Source: Flavobacteriales bacterium UBA6051 (lineage in GTDB: Bacteria > Bacteroidota > Bacteroidia > Flavobacteriales_D > Crocinitomicaceae). Taken from it: a DNA stretch of 64,000 nucleotides. The DNA is taken from positions 310,001 through 374,000 of the forward strand of contig DIYP01000017.1 of the NCBI GenBank assembly GCA_002427735.1. The letters are read 5' to 3'. Below are positions 26,876-35,827 of the stretch, piece by piece. The translations under genes and the position numbers were made by a program. The notes under the pieces were generated by a model. The model saw only the letters and a list, made by a program, of their open reading frames with translations. It made no database searches and was not told the origin of the DNA. Every line of letters starts with the position of its first letter. The stretch's first letter is position 1.

Positions 26876-28507
26876 CTAGAGCATTCCGTATTCTCGGACC
26901 AGGTGCGCCGCTTCCGCACGGTTTTTGACGAGCAGTTTGCTATAAATACGCTGACAATGGGTGCGTACTGTAGTCACTGAAATGAATAATTTTTCATGGA
27001 TTTCCTTGTCGCTCATTCCAACAGCAAGGCAGGATAGCACCTCAAGCTCGCGCTTTGATAATTTTACGACCCATTCAGGTGGCTCTTTTTCTGTTTGGTT
27101 GTCTTTTTCCTTTTGCTGAACACGCTCTAGATTTTCCAAAACGGATTGATAAGCAGCTTCCAACGTTTTGTATTGACGCAGAATTGCATCACGCTCCAAC
27201 ATCAATTGCTTATTGAGCCGGGCCTTTTTACGATATAAGTAAGTGAAAAGGAGAACGACCAGCACAAAACTTAGACTTATAACAGCGATAATTAAGTATT
27301 GTTGTCGTTTTTCGTACGCAAAGACTTCTTGTTGATTTTTGCGCTTTAAAGCTTCAAGCCTTAATTCTTCATTGTATTCGAACTCGGCTTGTTTACGACC
27401 CATTTCCTGATCTTTCTCAATGTTGAAGAGCGTATCGCTGAGCGCCTTAAATAATAACTGTTGCTCATAAGCCAAACGATAATCTCCCAGTTGAGCATAG
27501 GCCTTAGCAGACAACTCATAAACTTCCTTCAGCTCGTTTTTCATGTCCCCCTGACTGGCAAGTTCAAGTGCTTTTTTTAGTAACGGCAGCGCATCGTTCG
27601 CTTTGTCGCGCTCCAAAAGAACACGTGCTTTTCTGTTCAGGTAATTGATTTCTATTCTCGGGTTTGCATGTTCATCAGCCAGTTGGTCAAGATATACATC
27701 AGCTGAATCGAGGTATTTTGTTCGCTCGTGTTTTTCGTACAGTTTTGTGTAAACAACACCGAGATTGAGCAGACAGTACTTTATACCGTTTGCATCGTCG
27801 ATAGAAGCGCTTATTGCCTTGCTTTCATGGAGGTTTTCAATCGCCTTTGACAATTGTCCCATTTCCATGTAAGCCGTTCCAAGAACCCGCAACGTCCACG
27901 CGGTTGATTTCGCCTGATCGGCAGTTTTAAAATAAGATTGAGCTTGTTGATAATAAGAAACGGCTTTTTGGTAATCTTTCCGGATTTCGTATATCAGTCC
28001 AATGTTTCCCAGCGACATACCGATACCCATCGTGTCCTGAACTTGTTTTCGAATCTTTAGGCCTTTTAAGTGGTAATCCAATGAAATATGGTAGTCACCG
28101 TTTTGGTAATGAATATTCGCGATGTTGTTGTATATCGTTCCCGCTTCTTTTTCAAACCCATGATTTCGTGCAACCTCTAGCGCATCTTCATAATGATCAA
28201 TCGCCTTTTCAGCCTGTCCCTTCATGCGGAAATAAACACCGGAGTTTACATGATAATCAATATTGAATTTGTAAGACGTTTCCGCGGAAAAGCTTCCATT
28301 ATTCAAGAGCTTTCGCTGAGCTGAAAGGCATTGATAAGAAGAATCAATATTTGAAAACACGGAGCGTTGAAAGATCTGGTTCTGGAGATCAAATCGCACA
28401 GAATCATTCGTCGCAGATGCCAATTGTTCGCGTAATTCAGCGAGATCGTCACTGGCAAATACACACAGCGATTGAACGAAAAAGAAGAAAACGAGCCAAC
28501 GTTTCAT
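26876..28507 (-). CDS. Membrane-bound TPR regulator with LuxR-type HTH
   Basis: About 543 residues from ATG 28507 (MKRWLVFFFFVQSLCVFA, signal peptide). The extracytoplasmic half has about six TPR units (YYQQAQSYF, AIENLHESKAI and others), then one transmembrane helix (LIIAVISLSFVLVVLLFTYLY), a coiled coil (about 425-470), and a C-terminal GerE/LuxR HTH (LSKRELEVLSCLAVGMSDKEI onward). This one-component layout is common in Bacteroidota. The N-terminal extension to 28564 is rejected because the signal peptide starts at 28507. It lies 3' of the terminator at 28523-28559. Confidence 0.85.
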   Translation of the reverse strand: MKRWLVFFFFVQSLCVFASDDLAELREQLASATNDSVRFDLQNQIFQRSVFSNIDSSYQCLSAQRKLLNNGSFSAETSYKFNIDYHVNSGVYFRMKGQAEKAIDHYEDALEVARNHGFEKEAGTIYNNIANIHYQNGDYHISLDYHLKGLKIRKQVQDTMGIGMSLGNIGLIYEIRKDYQKAVSYYQQAQSYFKTADQAKSTAWTLRVLGTAYMEMGQLSKAIENLHESKAISASIDDANGIKYCLLNLGVVYTKLYEKHERTKYLDSADVYLDQLADEHANPRIEINYLNRKARVLLERDKANDALPLLKKALELASQGDMKNELKEVYELSAKAYAQLGDYRLAYEQQLLFKALSDTLFNIEKDQEMGRKQAEFEYNEELRLEALKRKNQQEVFAYEKRQQYLIIAVISLSFVLVVLLFTYLYRKKARLNKQLMLERDAILRQYKTLEAAYQSVLENLERVQQKEKDNQTEKEPPEWVVKLSKRELEVLSCLAVGMSDKEIHEKLFISVTTVRTHCQRIYSKLLVKNRAEAAHLVREYGML

Positions 28508-28522
28508 AGTATAAAGATGCAC

Positions 28523-28559
28523 AAAAAAAGCACTCCCAACATAGCGTTTAGGAGTGCTT
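28523..28559 (-). terminator. Rho-independent terminator for the SRPBCC gene
   Basis: AAGCACTCC (28528-28536) and GGAGTGCTT (28551-28559) form a 9-bp stem; on the minus strand it is followed by a run of seven T residues. It ends the minus-strand SRPBCC transcript before the LuxR gene. Confidence 0.85.
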
Positions 28560-28581
28560 AACATTCATGCGGAAAGTACGT

Positions 28582-29172
28582 TTATGCTGCCTTTTTACGC
28601 TTGCTTTCCAGTGTTGCAATACGATCTGCCTTTGTTTGCGACACCTTTCCAGTTTCCGCATATACTTTGGCGTCGTTCAAAACGGTGATGAGCAGCGCTT
28701 CCATTTTCTTGCGCATGGTGCCTTTCATCATGGCTCCCATCATTCCTTTCGACTCAAATTGTGCCTTCATTACGAGTTTACTTTGTCCTTCTCCAACTGA
28801 AACGACTGTCCAATCGTTTACTGCCTTGGTTACAAAGCCCGGCATTCCTTCCTTAACAGCATATGCAAGATTCATGTTTTGCTCATCGTACTTGGTTAAT
28901 TCCTCACTGATTTTGTTGAACCCTTTCACGTTGACATCGCAAAAACGCTCGCTACAAACCGCGCCAGCAAATTCTGGTGTTCCCGCTCCCTCGGCATGGT
29001 CTACATTGGATGACCATTTGTAAACTTCTACGAAGCCCGGACCGACCATTTCCCAGAGTTTTTCTGCCGATACGTTGATAACGATGTCTTGTTCAATTGT
29101 AAATGCTTGTTGTGCCATAACTGTTGTGTTTAAAGTGAATAATAAAAGCATTGCTTTAATGACTTTCTTCAT
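28582..29172 (-). CDS. Secreted SRPBCC-fold (START-like) protein
   Basis: A 196-residue protein with a signal peptide (MKKVIKAMLLLFTLNTTVMAQ) followed by the START/polyketide-cyclase-like pattern IVINVSAEKLWEMVGP...VEVYKWSSNV, strands ending in VVSVGEGQSKLVMKA, and a C-terminal helix. Such folds bind hydrophobic ligands. The C-terminus is lysine-rich. The AraC gene 74 nt upstream on the same strand may regulate it. Confidence 0.7.
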   Translation of the reverse strand: MKKVIKAMLLLFTLNTTVMAQQAFTIEQDIVINVSAEKLWEMVGPGFVEVYKWSSNVDHAEGAGTPEFAGAVCSERFCDVNVKGFNKISEELTKYDEQNMNLAYAVKEGMPGFVTKAVNDWTVVSVGEGQSKLVMKAQFESKGMMGAMMKGTMRKKMEALLITVLNDAKVYAETGKVSQTKADRIATLESKRKKAA

Positions 29173-29246
29173 TGTGTTTTGTTTAAATGATTAACTAAAA
29201 CAAAGGTCTCACAACAAAGCGCCGTTCCTTTTCCACAAAAGTTCAG

Positions 29247-30086
29247 TTAGCTTCTATTTTGGCTCAAACGGTATTTGGAAGGAGAAATATTGAACTTTTT
29301 CTGAAAGCTATCGGAAAAAGTGGTCACATCCTGAAAGCCGGAGTCGTAGGCAATGGACGAAATGGAATCGTTAGAGCAGGAGAGCAAAGAGGCCGCATGC
29401 AGAAGTCGCTTATTCTTGATATAGCGAGCGGGCGTTTCACCGAATGTTTTTTTGAATTCGCGTTTAAACGTCGAAAGACTCATGTTGCAGATAAACGCCA
29501 GCTGCTCCATACTGAGCGCGTTGAAAATATTGTTTTCGATGGCGTTTCTGAACTTAACATTCACCGGAGCAAAGATTTCCGAGAGCAGTTTTCGGATATT
29601 TTCATGGTTTTCGGACCTCAACAAGATGAGCATCAGTTCCTTTAGCTTAAGGATCCCCAGTTCTTCATCCAGTGATTCAGGAGCTTCGAAATAAATGGCC
29701 AGGTTCTGCATGTATTGCTCAATGAGTTGGTTTTGAACCAGTTTTTTCGGTGTTGGAATTTTTGAATCACTCAAAAAAGAAGGCACTTCATCCTTGTAAA
29801 TTTCCTGCAAGAGCTCTGGGTAGAGATAAACCGCAATGGCCTCACACTCATTCGAATCATCTTCGCCATGATAGGTCTGTATATAGTTCCCACAATTCTT
29901 CATAATGGCTTCGCGGGCGCTTATGGTGTGCAAACCACGTGCATCATAGCTCGTTAATGTTCCGCGTGTCATGTAAAAGAAGCAGGCAAAATCTTTGATC
30001 TCACCCTGCATCAGGTAGGGAGACTTGAACTGTGCCTTTTGGAAAAGCGGCATTCCTTTAAACGTGATAATCTGGCTTTCATGCAT
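29247..30086 (-). CDS. AraC-family transcriptional regulator
   Basis: A 279-residue regulator: an N-terminal sensing domain, then the AraC double HTH (about 175-275) with MEQLAFICNMSLSTFKREFKKTF and ISSIAYDSGFQDVTTFSDSFQKKFNISPSKYR. It lies 74 nt upstream of the SRPBCC gene on the same strand and divergent from the protease gene at 30244. Confidence 0.9.
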   Translation of the reverse strand: MHESQIITFKGMPLFQKAQFKSPYLMQGEIKDFACFFYMTRGTLTSYDARGLHTISAREAIMKNCGNYIQTYHGEDDSNECEAIAVYLYPELLQEIYKDEVPSFLSDSKIPTPKKLVQNQLIEQYMQNLAIYFEAPESLDEELGILKLKELMLILLRSENHENIRKLLSEIFAPVNVKFRNAIENNIFNALSMEQLAFICNMSLSTFKREFKKTFGETPARYIKNKRLLHAASLLSCSNDSISSIAYDSGFQDVTTFSDSFQKKFNISPSKYRLSQNRS

Positions 30087-30174
30087 ATCTCAAAAGTATG
30101 CAATCTAGACAGGCCGGACTTTCTGAAAAAGGTCAATTTTGGAATTGTTTATGGGTTTTTCGCGGTCAAAAAAG

Positions 30175-30218
30175 GGTGCTTTTCCTGTTGATCGCGAGTT
30201 ATATAGATAGTAGGTTTG
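30175..30218 (+). promoter_or_regulatory. Promoter of the protease gene: weak copy of the island operator and -7 element
   Basis: TAGGTTTG (30211-30218) matches TAnnTTTG, 25 nt before the ATG at 30244. Exactly 24 nt upstream is GGTGCTTTTCCT (30175-30186), a weak variant of the GGTATTTATACC box found in front of the patatin gene with the same spacing. The -7 element is convincing; the box alone would not be. Confidence 0.4.
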
Positions 30219-30243
30219 ATGGGAACATTTAACTACAATTCAG

Positions 30244-31140
30244 ATGAAAACAAAAAAATTAGGCTGGATTCCGGATTTACCAGATCATAGAGATTATGGG
30301 ATGGAATCAAAAAGAATAGGTGCACGACAGCAAACGGCAGGTGAAGAAAAGTCAATAGACGACCTATTAAATACCGTAGGGGTAACGAACCTCAAAACAT
30401 CATTGCCAAAAAAGGTCGATTTACGGGGTAATTTCTCTCCTGTCGAAGATCAAGAGAACATTGGGTCGTGTACGGCACATGCTGCTGTTGGATTAATGGA
30501 ATATTTTGAAATAACTGCGCATGGCACATATACAAATGCTTCGCGCTTGTTCGTATACAAGGCCACGCGAAATATGCTTCACTGGACTTCAGATGATGGA
30601 GCTTTCTTAAGAACAACAATGGGAGCCCTTGCACTCTTTGGCTCACCACCTGAAGAATACTGGCCTTACGATACATCAAAGTTTAATGATGAGCCTCCTG
30701 CTTTTTGTTATGCCTATGCAAGTAATTTTCAGGCAATCTCCTACTACCGCCTGGATGATGGCGTTGCAAAGAAGGAATTACTTCAGAGAATAAAACGAAA
30801 CATTGCTCACAAGCTCCCGTCGATGTTTGGCTTCGCAGTTTATGGAAGTATGTATAACTCTTTGAATCCAGGTGAAATCCCGTTCCCTTCAGAATATGAT
30901 CGTCAACGTGGTGGGCATGCGGTAGTGTGTGCTGGATATGATGATGCAAAGGTTATTGAGCATCCTCGCACGGGTCAGCAAACAAAAGGTGCATTACTCA
31001 TTCGCAATTCCTGGGGAATAGGTTGGGGTGAAGGTGGTTATGGATGGTTGCCTTATGAGTATGTTTTGCAAGGTCTCGCTGTCGACTGGTGGTCTTTGAT
31101 TAAATCCGAATGGGTTGATACAGGGAACTTTTCGATGTAA
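30244..31140 (+). CDS. Cytoplasmic papain-like (C1A) cysteine protease
   Basis: A 298-residue protease with no signal peptide or obvious propeptide. Catalytic elements are in order: oxyanion Gln70 in VEDQ, nucleophile Cys76 in GSCTAHA, His226 in RGGHAVVCAGYDD, and Asn256 in IRNSWGIGWGEGGYGWLP. Cytoplasmic location is unusual for C1A enzymes. A patatin-like phospholipase gene follows 70 nt downstream, so it may be an effector of the same module rather than a digestive enzyme; this is inference. Confidence 0.85.
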   Translation: MKTKKLGWIPDLPDHRDYGMESKRIGARQQTAGEEKSIDDLLNTVGVTNLKTSLPKKVDLRGNFSPVEDQENIGSCTAHAAVGLMEYFEITAHGTYTNASRLFVYKATRNMLHWTSDDGAFLRTTMGALALFGSPPEEYWPYDTSKFNDEPPAFCYAYASNFQAISYYRLDDGVAKKELLQRIKRNIAHKLPSMFGFAVYGSMYNSLNPGEIPFPSEYDRQRGGHAVVCAGYDDAKVIEHPRTGQQTKGALLIRNSWGIGWGEGGYGWLPYEYVLQGLAVDWWSLIKSEWVDTGNFSM

Positions 31141-31144
31141 TTCA

Positions 31145-31188
31145 GGTATTTATACCCTTGATTTCCACTGAGCTCCTTTGTAGGTTTG
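31145..31188 (+). promoter_or_regulatory. Promoter of the patatin gene with perfect operator palindrome
   Basis: GGTATTTATACC (31145-31156; arms GGTAT/ATACC, centre TT) lies exactly 24 nt upstream of TAGGTTTG (31181-31188), a full TAnnTTTG match, with the ATG at 31211. The same box recurs at 43871 and, diverged, at 52119 and 30175. The position, centred near -44, suits an activator site. Confidence 0.6.
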
Positions 31189-31210
31189 AGCTGAACAAAA
31201 GACCACTACT

Positions 31211-32509
31211 ATGCACGACAATAAAAAAGTAGGCTTAGCCCTTTCTGGCGGAGGCTATCGAGCGACTGCTTATCACCTTGGTACATTTCGAAAATTGAAG
31301 GAATTGGGAATTCTGGACAAAGTAGATGTGATTTCCACGGTCTCAGGAGGGTCTATTATTGGAGCAACCTATGGCCTACACTCTGATAATTTTGAAGAAT
31401 TTGATAGAATTATCGAACAAGGTGTTCAGAAAAGCGTCATTTGGGGAGTTGTGACCTCCATCCGGTTCTTGATAGGCGCCCTGTTTCTCCTAGGAATTCT
31501 TGGGGTGGGGATCTGGTCGATATTCTGTACGCCTTATCCCTGGATCAGCCTAATCTGTTTTGCTGGATTTGCACTATTGATTTGGTTTTTCCAGTTCAAG
31601 ATTTTACCTATTAGCGATTTCAATGAAAAGATGTACGACCGCTTCTTTTACAAAGGGAAAAAGCTGTCTGATTTAAAATCTGATGTAAAGCTGGGAATCA
31701 ATTCGACTAATTTGGAGACAGGCACACTGTTTACTTTTTCAAAAGAAAAGATGTCTGATTCAACATACGCATACATGGACCCTTCCGTAGAGTTTAAACA
31801 GGAAAACTTTCCTATATCCAAAGCAGTTGCCGCTTCGTCATGTGTACCTTTTGCATTTACTCCTATTGAAATTGCAAAAAAGTATTTCAAGAATCCAGAA
31901 CGGGATTATTCCAGGGCATACCCAAGATTAGTTGATGGTGGAGTTTACGACAATCAGGGAGGACATAAGCTCACTCAACGAAATAGCTCCTATGGATGTG
32001 ACATAATTTTGATCAGTGATGCTGGACGAGGGATGTCTTTTAAACATCGCTATAGAAATATCATCACCTTATTGGTGCGCACGAGCGACCTGTTTATGAA
32101 CCGTATCAAGAACTTTCAAATGATCCAGTACCTCTATACTAACCACATTTTGGGTAAGCGAGAAATTGCCTACCAGTCACTGGGATGGGATCTGGATCGT
32201 TCAGTTCCTGAGTTCGTTGAAATATTGAAGAAAGGACAAATTCTCGATTCGGTTTGGAAAGCACATGGAATCAAACAGGCAGAAATAGACAATAAAGAGT
32301 GGGATAAGATCGAGGAAAAATTGAAGGTGAGCATTGATTACAATGCAATTATGGCGCAGGCACTTTCTCCAAAGGAACTCGAGATTGCCCGTTCTGTTGG
32401 GACGAACCTGACGTCCCTGAAAGACATTCAGGTAAAAAGTTTAATCGGACACGCTTCTGCGATTACAGAAATGCAAGTGAAGTTGTATTGTCCGATGTTG
32501 TTGAAGTAA
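31211..32509 (+). CDS. Patatin-like phospholipase with transmembrane hairpin
   Basis: A 432-residue Ser/Asp phospholipase. The oxyanion loop GGGYR (13-17), nucleophile Ser45 in TVSGGS and dyad Asp242 in LVDGGVYDNQGG are all present, so it should be active. Two hydrophobic helices (about 82-105 and 108-129) anchor it to the membrane. It cleaves acyl chains of membrane lipids. Patatin effectors are known in bacterial immunity (CapV in CBASS, for example), but no cyclic-nucleotide synthase is nearby. It belongs to a run of genes with small gaps and has its own promoter. Confidence 0.85.
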   Translation: MHDNKKVGLALSGGGYRATAYHLGTFRKLKELGILDKVDVISTVSGGSIIGATYGLHSDNFEEFDRIIEQGVQKSVIWGVVTSIRFLIGALFLLGILGVGIWSIFCTPYPWISLICFAGFALLIWFFQFKILPISDFNEKMYDRFFYKGKKLSDLKSDVKLGINSTNLETGTLFTFSKEKMSDSTYAYMDPSVEFKQENFPISKAVAASSCVPFAFTPIEIAKKYFKNPERDYSRAYPRLVDGGVYDNQGGHKLTQRNSSYGCDIILISDAGRGMSFKHRYRNIITLLVRTSDLFMNRIKNFQMIQYLYTNHILGKREIAYQSLGWDLDRSVPEFVEILKKGQILDSVWKAHGIKQAEIDNKEWDKIEEKLKVSIDYNAIMAQALSPKELEIARSVGTNLTSLKDIQVKSLIGHASAITEMQVKLYCPMLLK

Positions 32510-32520
32510 AAACGAATGAA

Positions 32521-34032
32521 ATGAGAAATTTAATACTGATTTATTTATCGCTAGTGAGTAGTATAACTTTGGCTCAAACCGGCAATAATAGTGGTGCAGA
32601 TAAGCCTGAAGGGAACGAGAAAAATAAGAAAAAATGTTGCAAGAAATCATGTAAACCTGCTTCCGATTGTATAGGGAGTGACATCATAACGCTAGATTTT
32701 AATAATAAGTGCTTCATTTATAATGAATGTGATTTGAAGAATATAAAGAGGGGCGATTTTTATAAGCTTAAAATCACTGGGGTTAACCTCAATGTATATA
32801 AGGTAAGTATCAACAATGAGGATTCAGCGCTTACATCTGCGCTTGACTTGTCTCAACTGATCGGATTTAATACGGATGCAATATCTGGGCTGTTGGCCTC
32901 AATTACTAATTCGACTAACAGTGCGATGGTAGGGCAGGATAATCGAACAGAGTCTATAAAGCTAGTTCCACAAGGAGTTATGACCCAGATAGAACCTGAT
33001 GCTACTATGGTAAATGCAGTACTTAAGAAAATTAATGAATTCAGTGCATTCATAGATTCAACTAAAAAAGAACTGATTGATTTTCAAGTAGACATAAATA
33101 GTTTAATGGATGAATACTACAAATCATTGAACAAACTAGAATTAGAAGAATGCCCTCCAGATTTCTTTAAATGTACGGACATTGATGAACTATATAAAGA
33201 GGTCTCTACGCATCGCAACAAATTAAGAACGTTGTATGGTGATGTAATAGTGAAACGCTCTGAGATCAATGACAGCATACCTGAATATTCCGAAGACATG
33301 AACAAAAAGTACAAGTTGAAGGAAAAAATAGAGGCTTTGGACGGGAATTTTGGCAAGCTTATGACAGCTATTGAAGCTTCTATTGGTCTAATCAAACACG
33401 AAGAAGTACAAAAGATAGCCGGGCAATTAGCAAACTTTGCCAACAATGCTAGTAAGGAATATGAGTCACTGCCACTCCAATTCACAGAGGATCAAACGAA
33501 GCTATCGATCGATATCACTCCTCACGATAGTAATAGTCGACTTCCGTCATATTCAATGAGTCTAACATTTCCTATGTATAAGAGAACATATCTTGCCATT
33601 GGTCTTGGCTTGTATTGGTCACCAGCAATGAACAACGAAGCGTATTCGGTAAGAGGTAAAGCAACTTCAGATTCTACGGCTGGATATGGTTTGGTTCAGG
33701 AAGATGTTTCCAGTCATGAGTTTGGAGCAAGTGTACTTGTCCGTTACGGTTGGAGATTTACCAAGAACGGAATGGTCGGGGCACACCTGGCTGGAGGAAC
33801 TGGGTTTTCATTCACGAACCCTGTGAAGCCGCGTATCATGTTGGGTGGAGGAATGTCCTTCGGTGACAGACATCGAGCAACTTTTGATTTAGGAGTAATA
33901 GGTGGCTACGTTGACCGCCTAAGCAATGCGTTTTCGGTCGATGAACAATACACTGCCAAACCAGAAAATGTCCTTGTGTCCAAGGCTAAATGGAGTGGTT
34001 TTCTCACCGTAGGATACATCTATAGCTTTTAA
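32521..34032 (+). CDS. Secreted outer-membrane barrel protein with Cys/Lys-rich N-terminus
   Basis: About 503 residues from ATG 32521 (MRNLILIYLSLVSSITLAQ, signal peptide), 11 nt after the patatin stop. After it comes a lysine/cysteine cluster (KKKCCKKSCKPASDC), a helical middle with coiled-coil character (about 180-310), and a C-terminal barrel-like part (GLGLYWSP, VGAHLAGGTGFSF, final VGYIYSF). Likely an outer-membrane anchored protein. An upstream in-frame ATG at 32488 would overlap the patatin gene and precedes no signal peptide. Not recognised. Confidence 0.65.
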   Translation: MRNLILIYLSLVSSITLAQTGNNSGADKPEGNEKNKKKCCKKSCKPASDCIGSDIITLDFNNKCFIYNECDLKNIKRGDFYKLKITGVNLNVYKVSINNEDSALTSALDLSQLIGFNTDAISGLLASITNSTNSAMVGQDNRTESIKLVPQGVMTQIEPDATMVNAVLKKINEFSAFIDSTKKELIDFQVDINSLMDEYYKSLNKLELEECPPDFFKCTDIDELYKEVSTHRNKLRTLYGDVIVKRSEINDSIPEYSEDMNKKYKLKEKIEALDGNFGKLMTAIEASIGLIKHEEVQKIAGQLANFANNASKEYESLPLQFTEDQTKLSIDITPHDSNSRLPSYSMSLTFPMYKRTYLAIGLGLYWSPAMNNEAYSVRGKATSDSTAGYGLVQEDVSSHEFGASVLVRYGWRFTKNGMVGAHLAGGTGFSFTNPVKPRIMLGGGMSFGDRHRATFDLGVIGGYVDRLSNAFSVDEQYTAKPENVLVSKAKWSGFLTVGYIYSF

Positions 34033-34036
34033 AGTG

Positions 34037-34768
34037 ATGATTGAATATGAGCTTGAAAGGGCCTATCGATCCTGTGATCCCAAGAACCTTATTTACGGGG
34101 GAAATCGTGTTTATTTGTACATAGCACTTTCACAATTAATTGTCTGGTTGCCTTTTTTTGGGATTATTTATGTTCTGGAGTTTTGGGTCGATCATCGAAT
34201 TGTTTTGATAATAGCCCCATTAGGCATTCTACTTCCCTTAACATTGTTAATGCTGGTACTCATTAACAAGTACGCCAAATATAGATTGAAAAAACTGAAG
34301 TATAAGGGAAGTAGAGTTAAAGTAAATGACTCAATATGGAAAGGGTGGATGAACGAAAGTTATCGTTCTTATCGGCACAAAGTGTTTGCAAGTAAGGTGA
34401 AGAAAATCATTTCCTTAAAGGATGAGTCTGGGCCCGAGCAAATGGAGTATTACATCCGACTATTTCGCAGAAAAGCAAAGGATATAACTGTAATTAGAAA
34501 TTTGCAAATACTTGGGGCAGGGGCGACACTTTTGCTTGTGGGGCTCATGCATACCACATACGAGCATATTCTGAAAACTTCCGAAAACAAAGGGCTTGAT
34601 GGATTGATGCTTTTGTTTTTTGGGGTGATAATCAGTTTCCTTGTGCTTCAAATATTGGGACTTCGAATGCGTAGGTTAATCGAAGAGATGCTTACTTCTA
34701 CACCTCGCCGATACGAGCGACTTGCCAATGAGTTAGAAGTGATTTACATGAATAATAAGTTTAGTTAA
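34037..34768 (+). CDS. Four-helix membrane protein of unknown function
   Basis: A 243-residue protein from ATG 34037, 4 nt after the previous stop. Two hydrophobic segments near 26-75, a basic cytoplasmic loop (about 80-150) and two more near 155-215 (VIRNLQILGAGATLLLVGLM and LMLLFFGVIISFLVLQILGL) are seen. No motif recognised. It sits in the run protease-patatin-barrel-this-MBL, and ends 5 nt before the MBL gene. Confidence 0.6.
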   Translation: MIEYELERAYRSCDPKNLIYGGNRVYLYIALSQLIVWLPFFGIIYVLEFWVDHRIVLIIAPLGILLPLTLLMLVLINKYAKYRLKKLKYKGSRVKVNDSIWKGWMNESYRSYRHKVFASKVKKIISLKDESGPEQMEYYIRLFRRKAKDITVIRNLQILGAGATLLLVGLMHTTYEHILKTSENKGLDGLMLLFFGVIISFLVLQILGLRMRRLIEEMLTSTPRRYERLANELEVIYMNNKFS

Positions 34769-34773
34769 TAATT

Positions 34774-35769
34774 ATGGCGATAGAACTAAAATCAAAATAT
34801 ACTCGCTTTAGAGCATATCAATTAGGACAAAAAGGTTCTTTGTATTCATATTACGATGGAACCGATTTTACACTTATTGAAGCTATGTTGACAGAAAGTG
34901 TAATTCCGCAGATTAATGAGGAACTTATTGCGTGCGGATTTAAAAAGGGAGATCGCATTGCGTGTTTGCATATCACAAGTTGGGACAGTGATCATTGTGA
35001 AAGCAAATCTTTGGCGGCAATTTTAAATATTCTTAAACCACGAAGAATTGAATTTCCGGGTTATCCAATAAAGAAAGAAATACAAAATCAAGTGGACTGC
35101 GCTCAGCTCATTGTTGATTATTATAATGAACTGAAAAAAGAGCAAAAGACTGTAGTTGCAAAAAGCATAACTCCTGGATATTGCAATACGTTGGTTACTT
35201 ACACCAAATGGACCTATAGAAATGTCCTATTTTCGAATAAGAAGGATTATGCGGAGTCCAATAATAATTCTACGATCAAACTGTTTCGAACCGGCAGCTT
35301 TACTGTTTTAAGCCTGGGCGATATCGATCATGAGAACATAAAGAAGTATTTGTTAAAGGAATGGTTGGTGAAGAATGAGGTAGATGTATTACTTATTGCA
35401 CATCATGGAGCTGCAAACAAGGTAAATGTTAAAGATTTTTTTAAGGAAGTTGCGCCTACGGTTGTCGTTTGTACCTCAAATTATGATAATCAATTTAAGC
35501 ACCCCAGGCAGAGTGTTCGAAATTACTTAAGTGAACTGTCCATACCATTGAAAACAACGAAAAATGGAGATGTTATAATTACTTCAACAGGAGATGATAA
35601 ACGAAATTTTAGTGTTCAGGATTTAAAGGCCAATAGCACGGAGCAAAAGGGCAGAAAGATAAATTACAAGAGTAAACGAGCAAAATATTATGATAAGGAG
35701 AATAATCTCTCGAGTAATGAAGACATCGTAGAGGCGTTGAGGAAAATTCTTGAGGACTTCGGAAAGTAA
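34774..35769 (+). CDS. MBL-fold metallohydrolase, ComEC-like
   Basis: A 331-residue protein without signal peptide. The metallo-beta-lactamase pattern is H66-ITSWDSDH74 (variant of HxHxDH), then the SLGDID and LLIAHHGA segments, and KHPRQSVRNYL near the C-terminus, like the soluble MBL domain of competence protein ComEC. No ComEC membrane part is present. Last in the five-gene run. It could be a nuclease or phosphodiesterase effector; activity is inferred from the fold only. Confidence 0.75.
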   Translation: MAIELKSKYTRFRAYQLGQKGSLYSYYDGTDFTLIEAMLTESVIPQINEELIACGFKKGDRIACLHITSWDSDHCESKSLAAILNILKPRRIEFPGYPIKKEIQNQVDCAQLIVDYYNELKKEQKTVVAKSITPGYCNTLVTYTKWTYRNVLFSNKKDYAESNNNSTIKLFRTGSFTVLSLGDIDHENIKKYLLKEWLVKNEVDVLLIAHHGAANKVNVKDFFKEVAPTVVVCTSNYDNQFKHPRQSVRNYLSELSIPLKTTKNGDVIITSTGDDKRNFSVQDLKANSTEQKGRKINYKSKRAKYYDKENNLSSNEDIVEALRKILEDFGK

Positions 35770-35790
35770 TATTCATCCGTATTCTTTCCC

Positions 35791-35798
35791 TATCTTTA
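35791..35798 (+). promoter_or_regulatory. Possible -7 element for the hsd operon
   Basis: TATCTTTA is one base off TAnnTTTG and lies 29 nt before the hsdM ATG at 35828, in the 58-nt gap after the MBL gene. No copy of the island box is seen here. Confidence 0.4.
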
Positions 35799-35827
35799 AC
35801 CCTCACGCCAAATACGAATAACTACGA

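Noticed and set aside
31211..32509. CBASS system with patatin effector
   Set aside because: No CD-NTase or other nucleotide-signal synthase is seen in the window.
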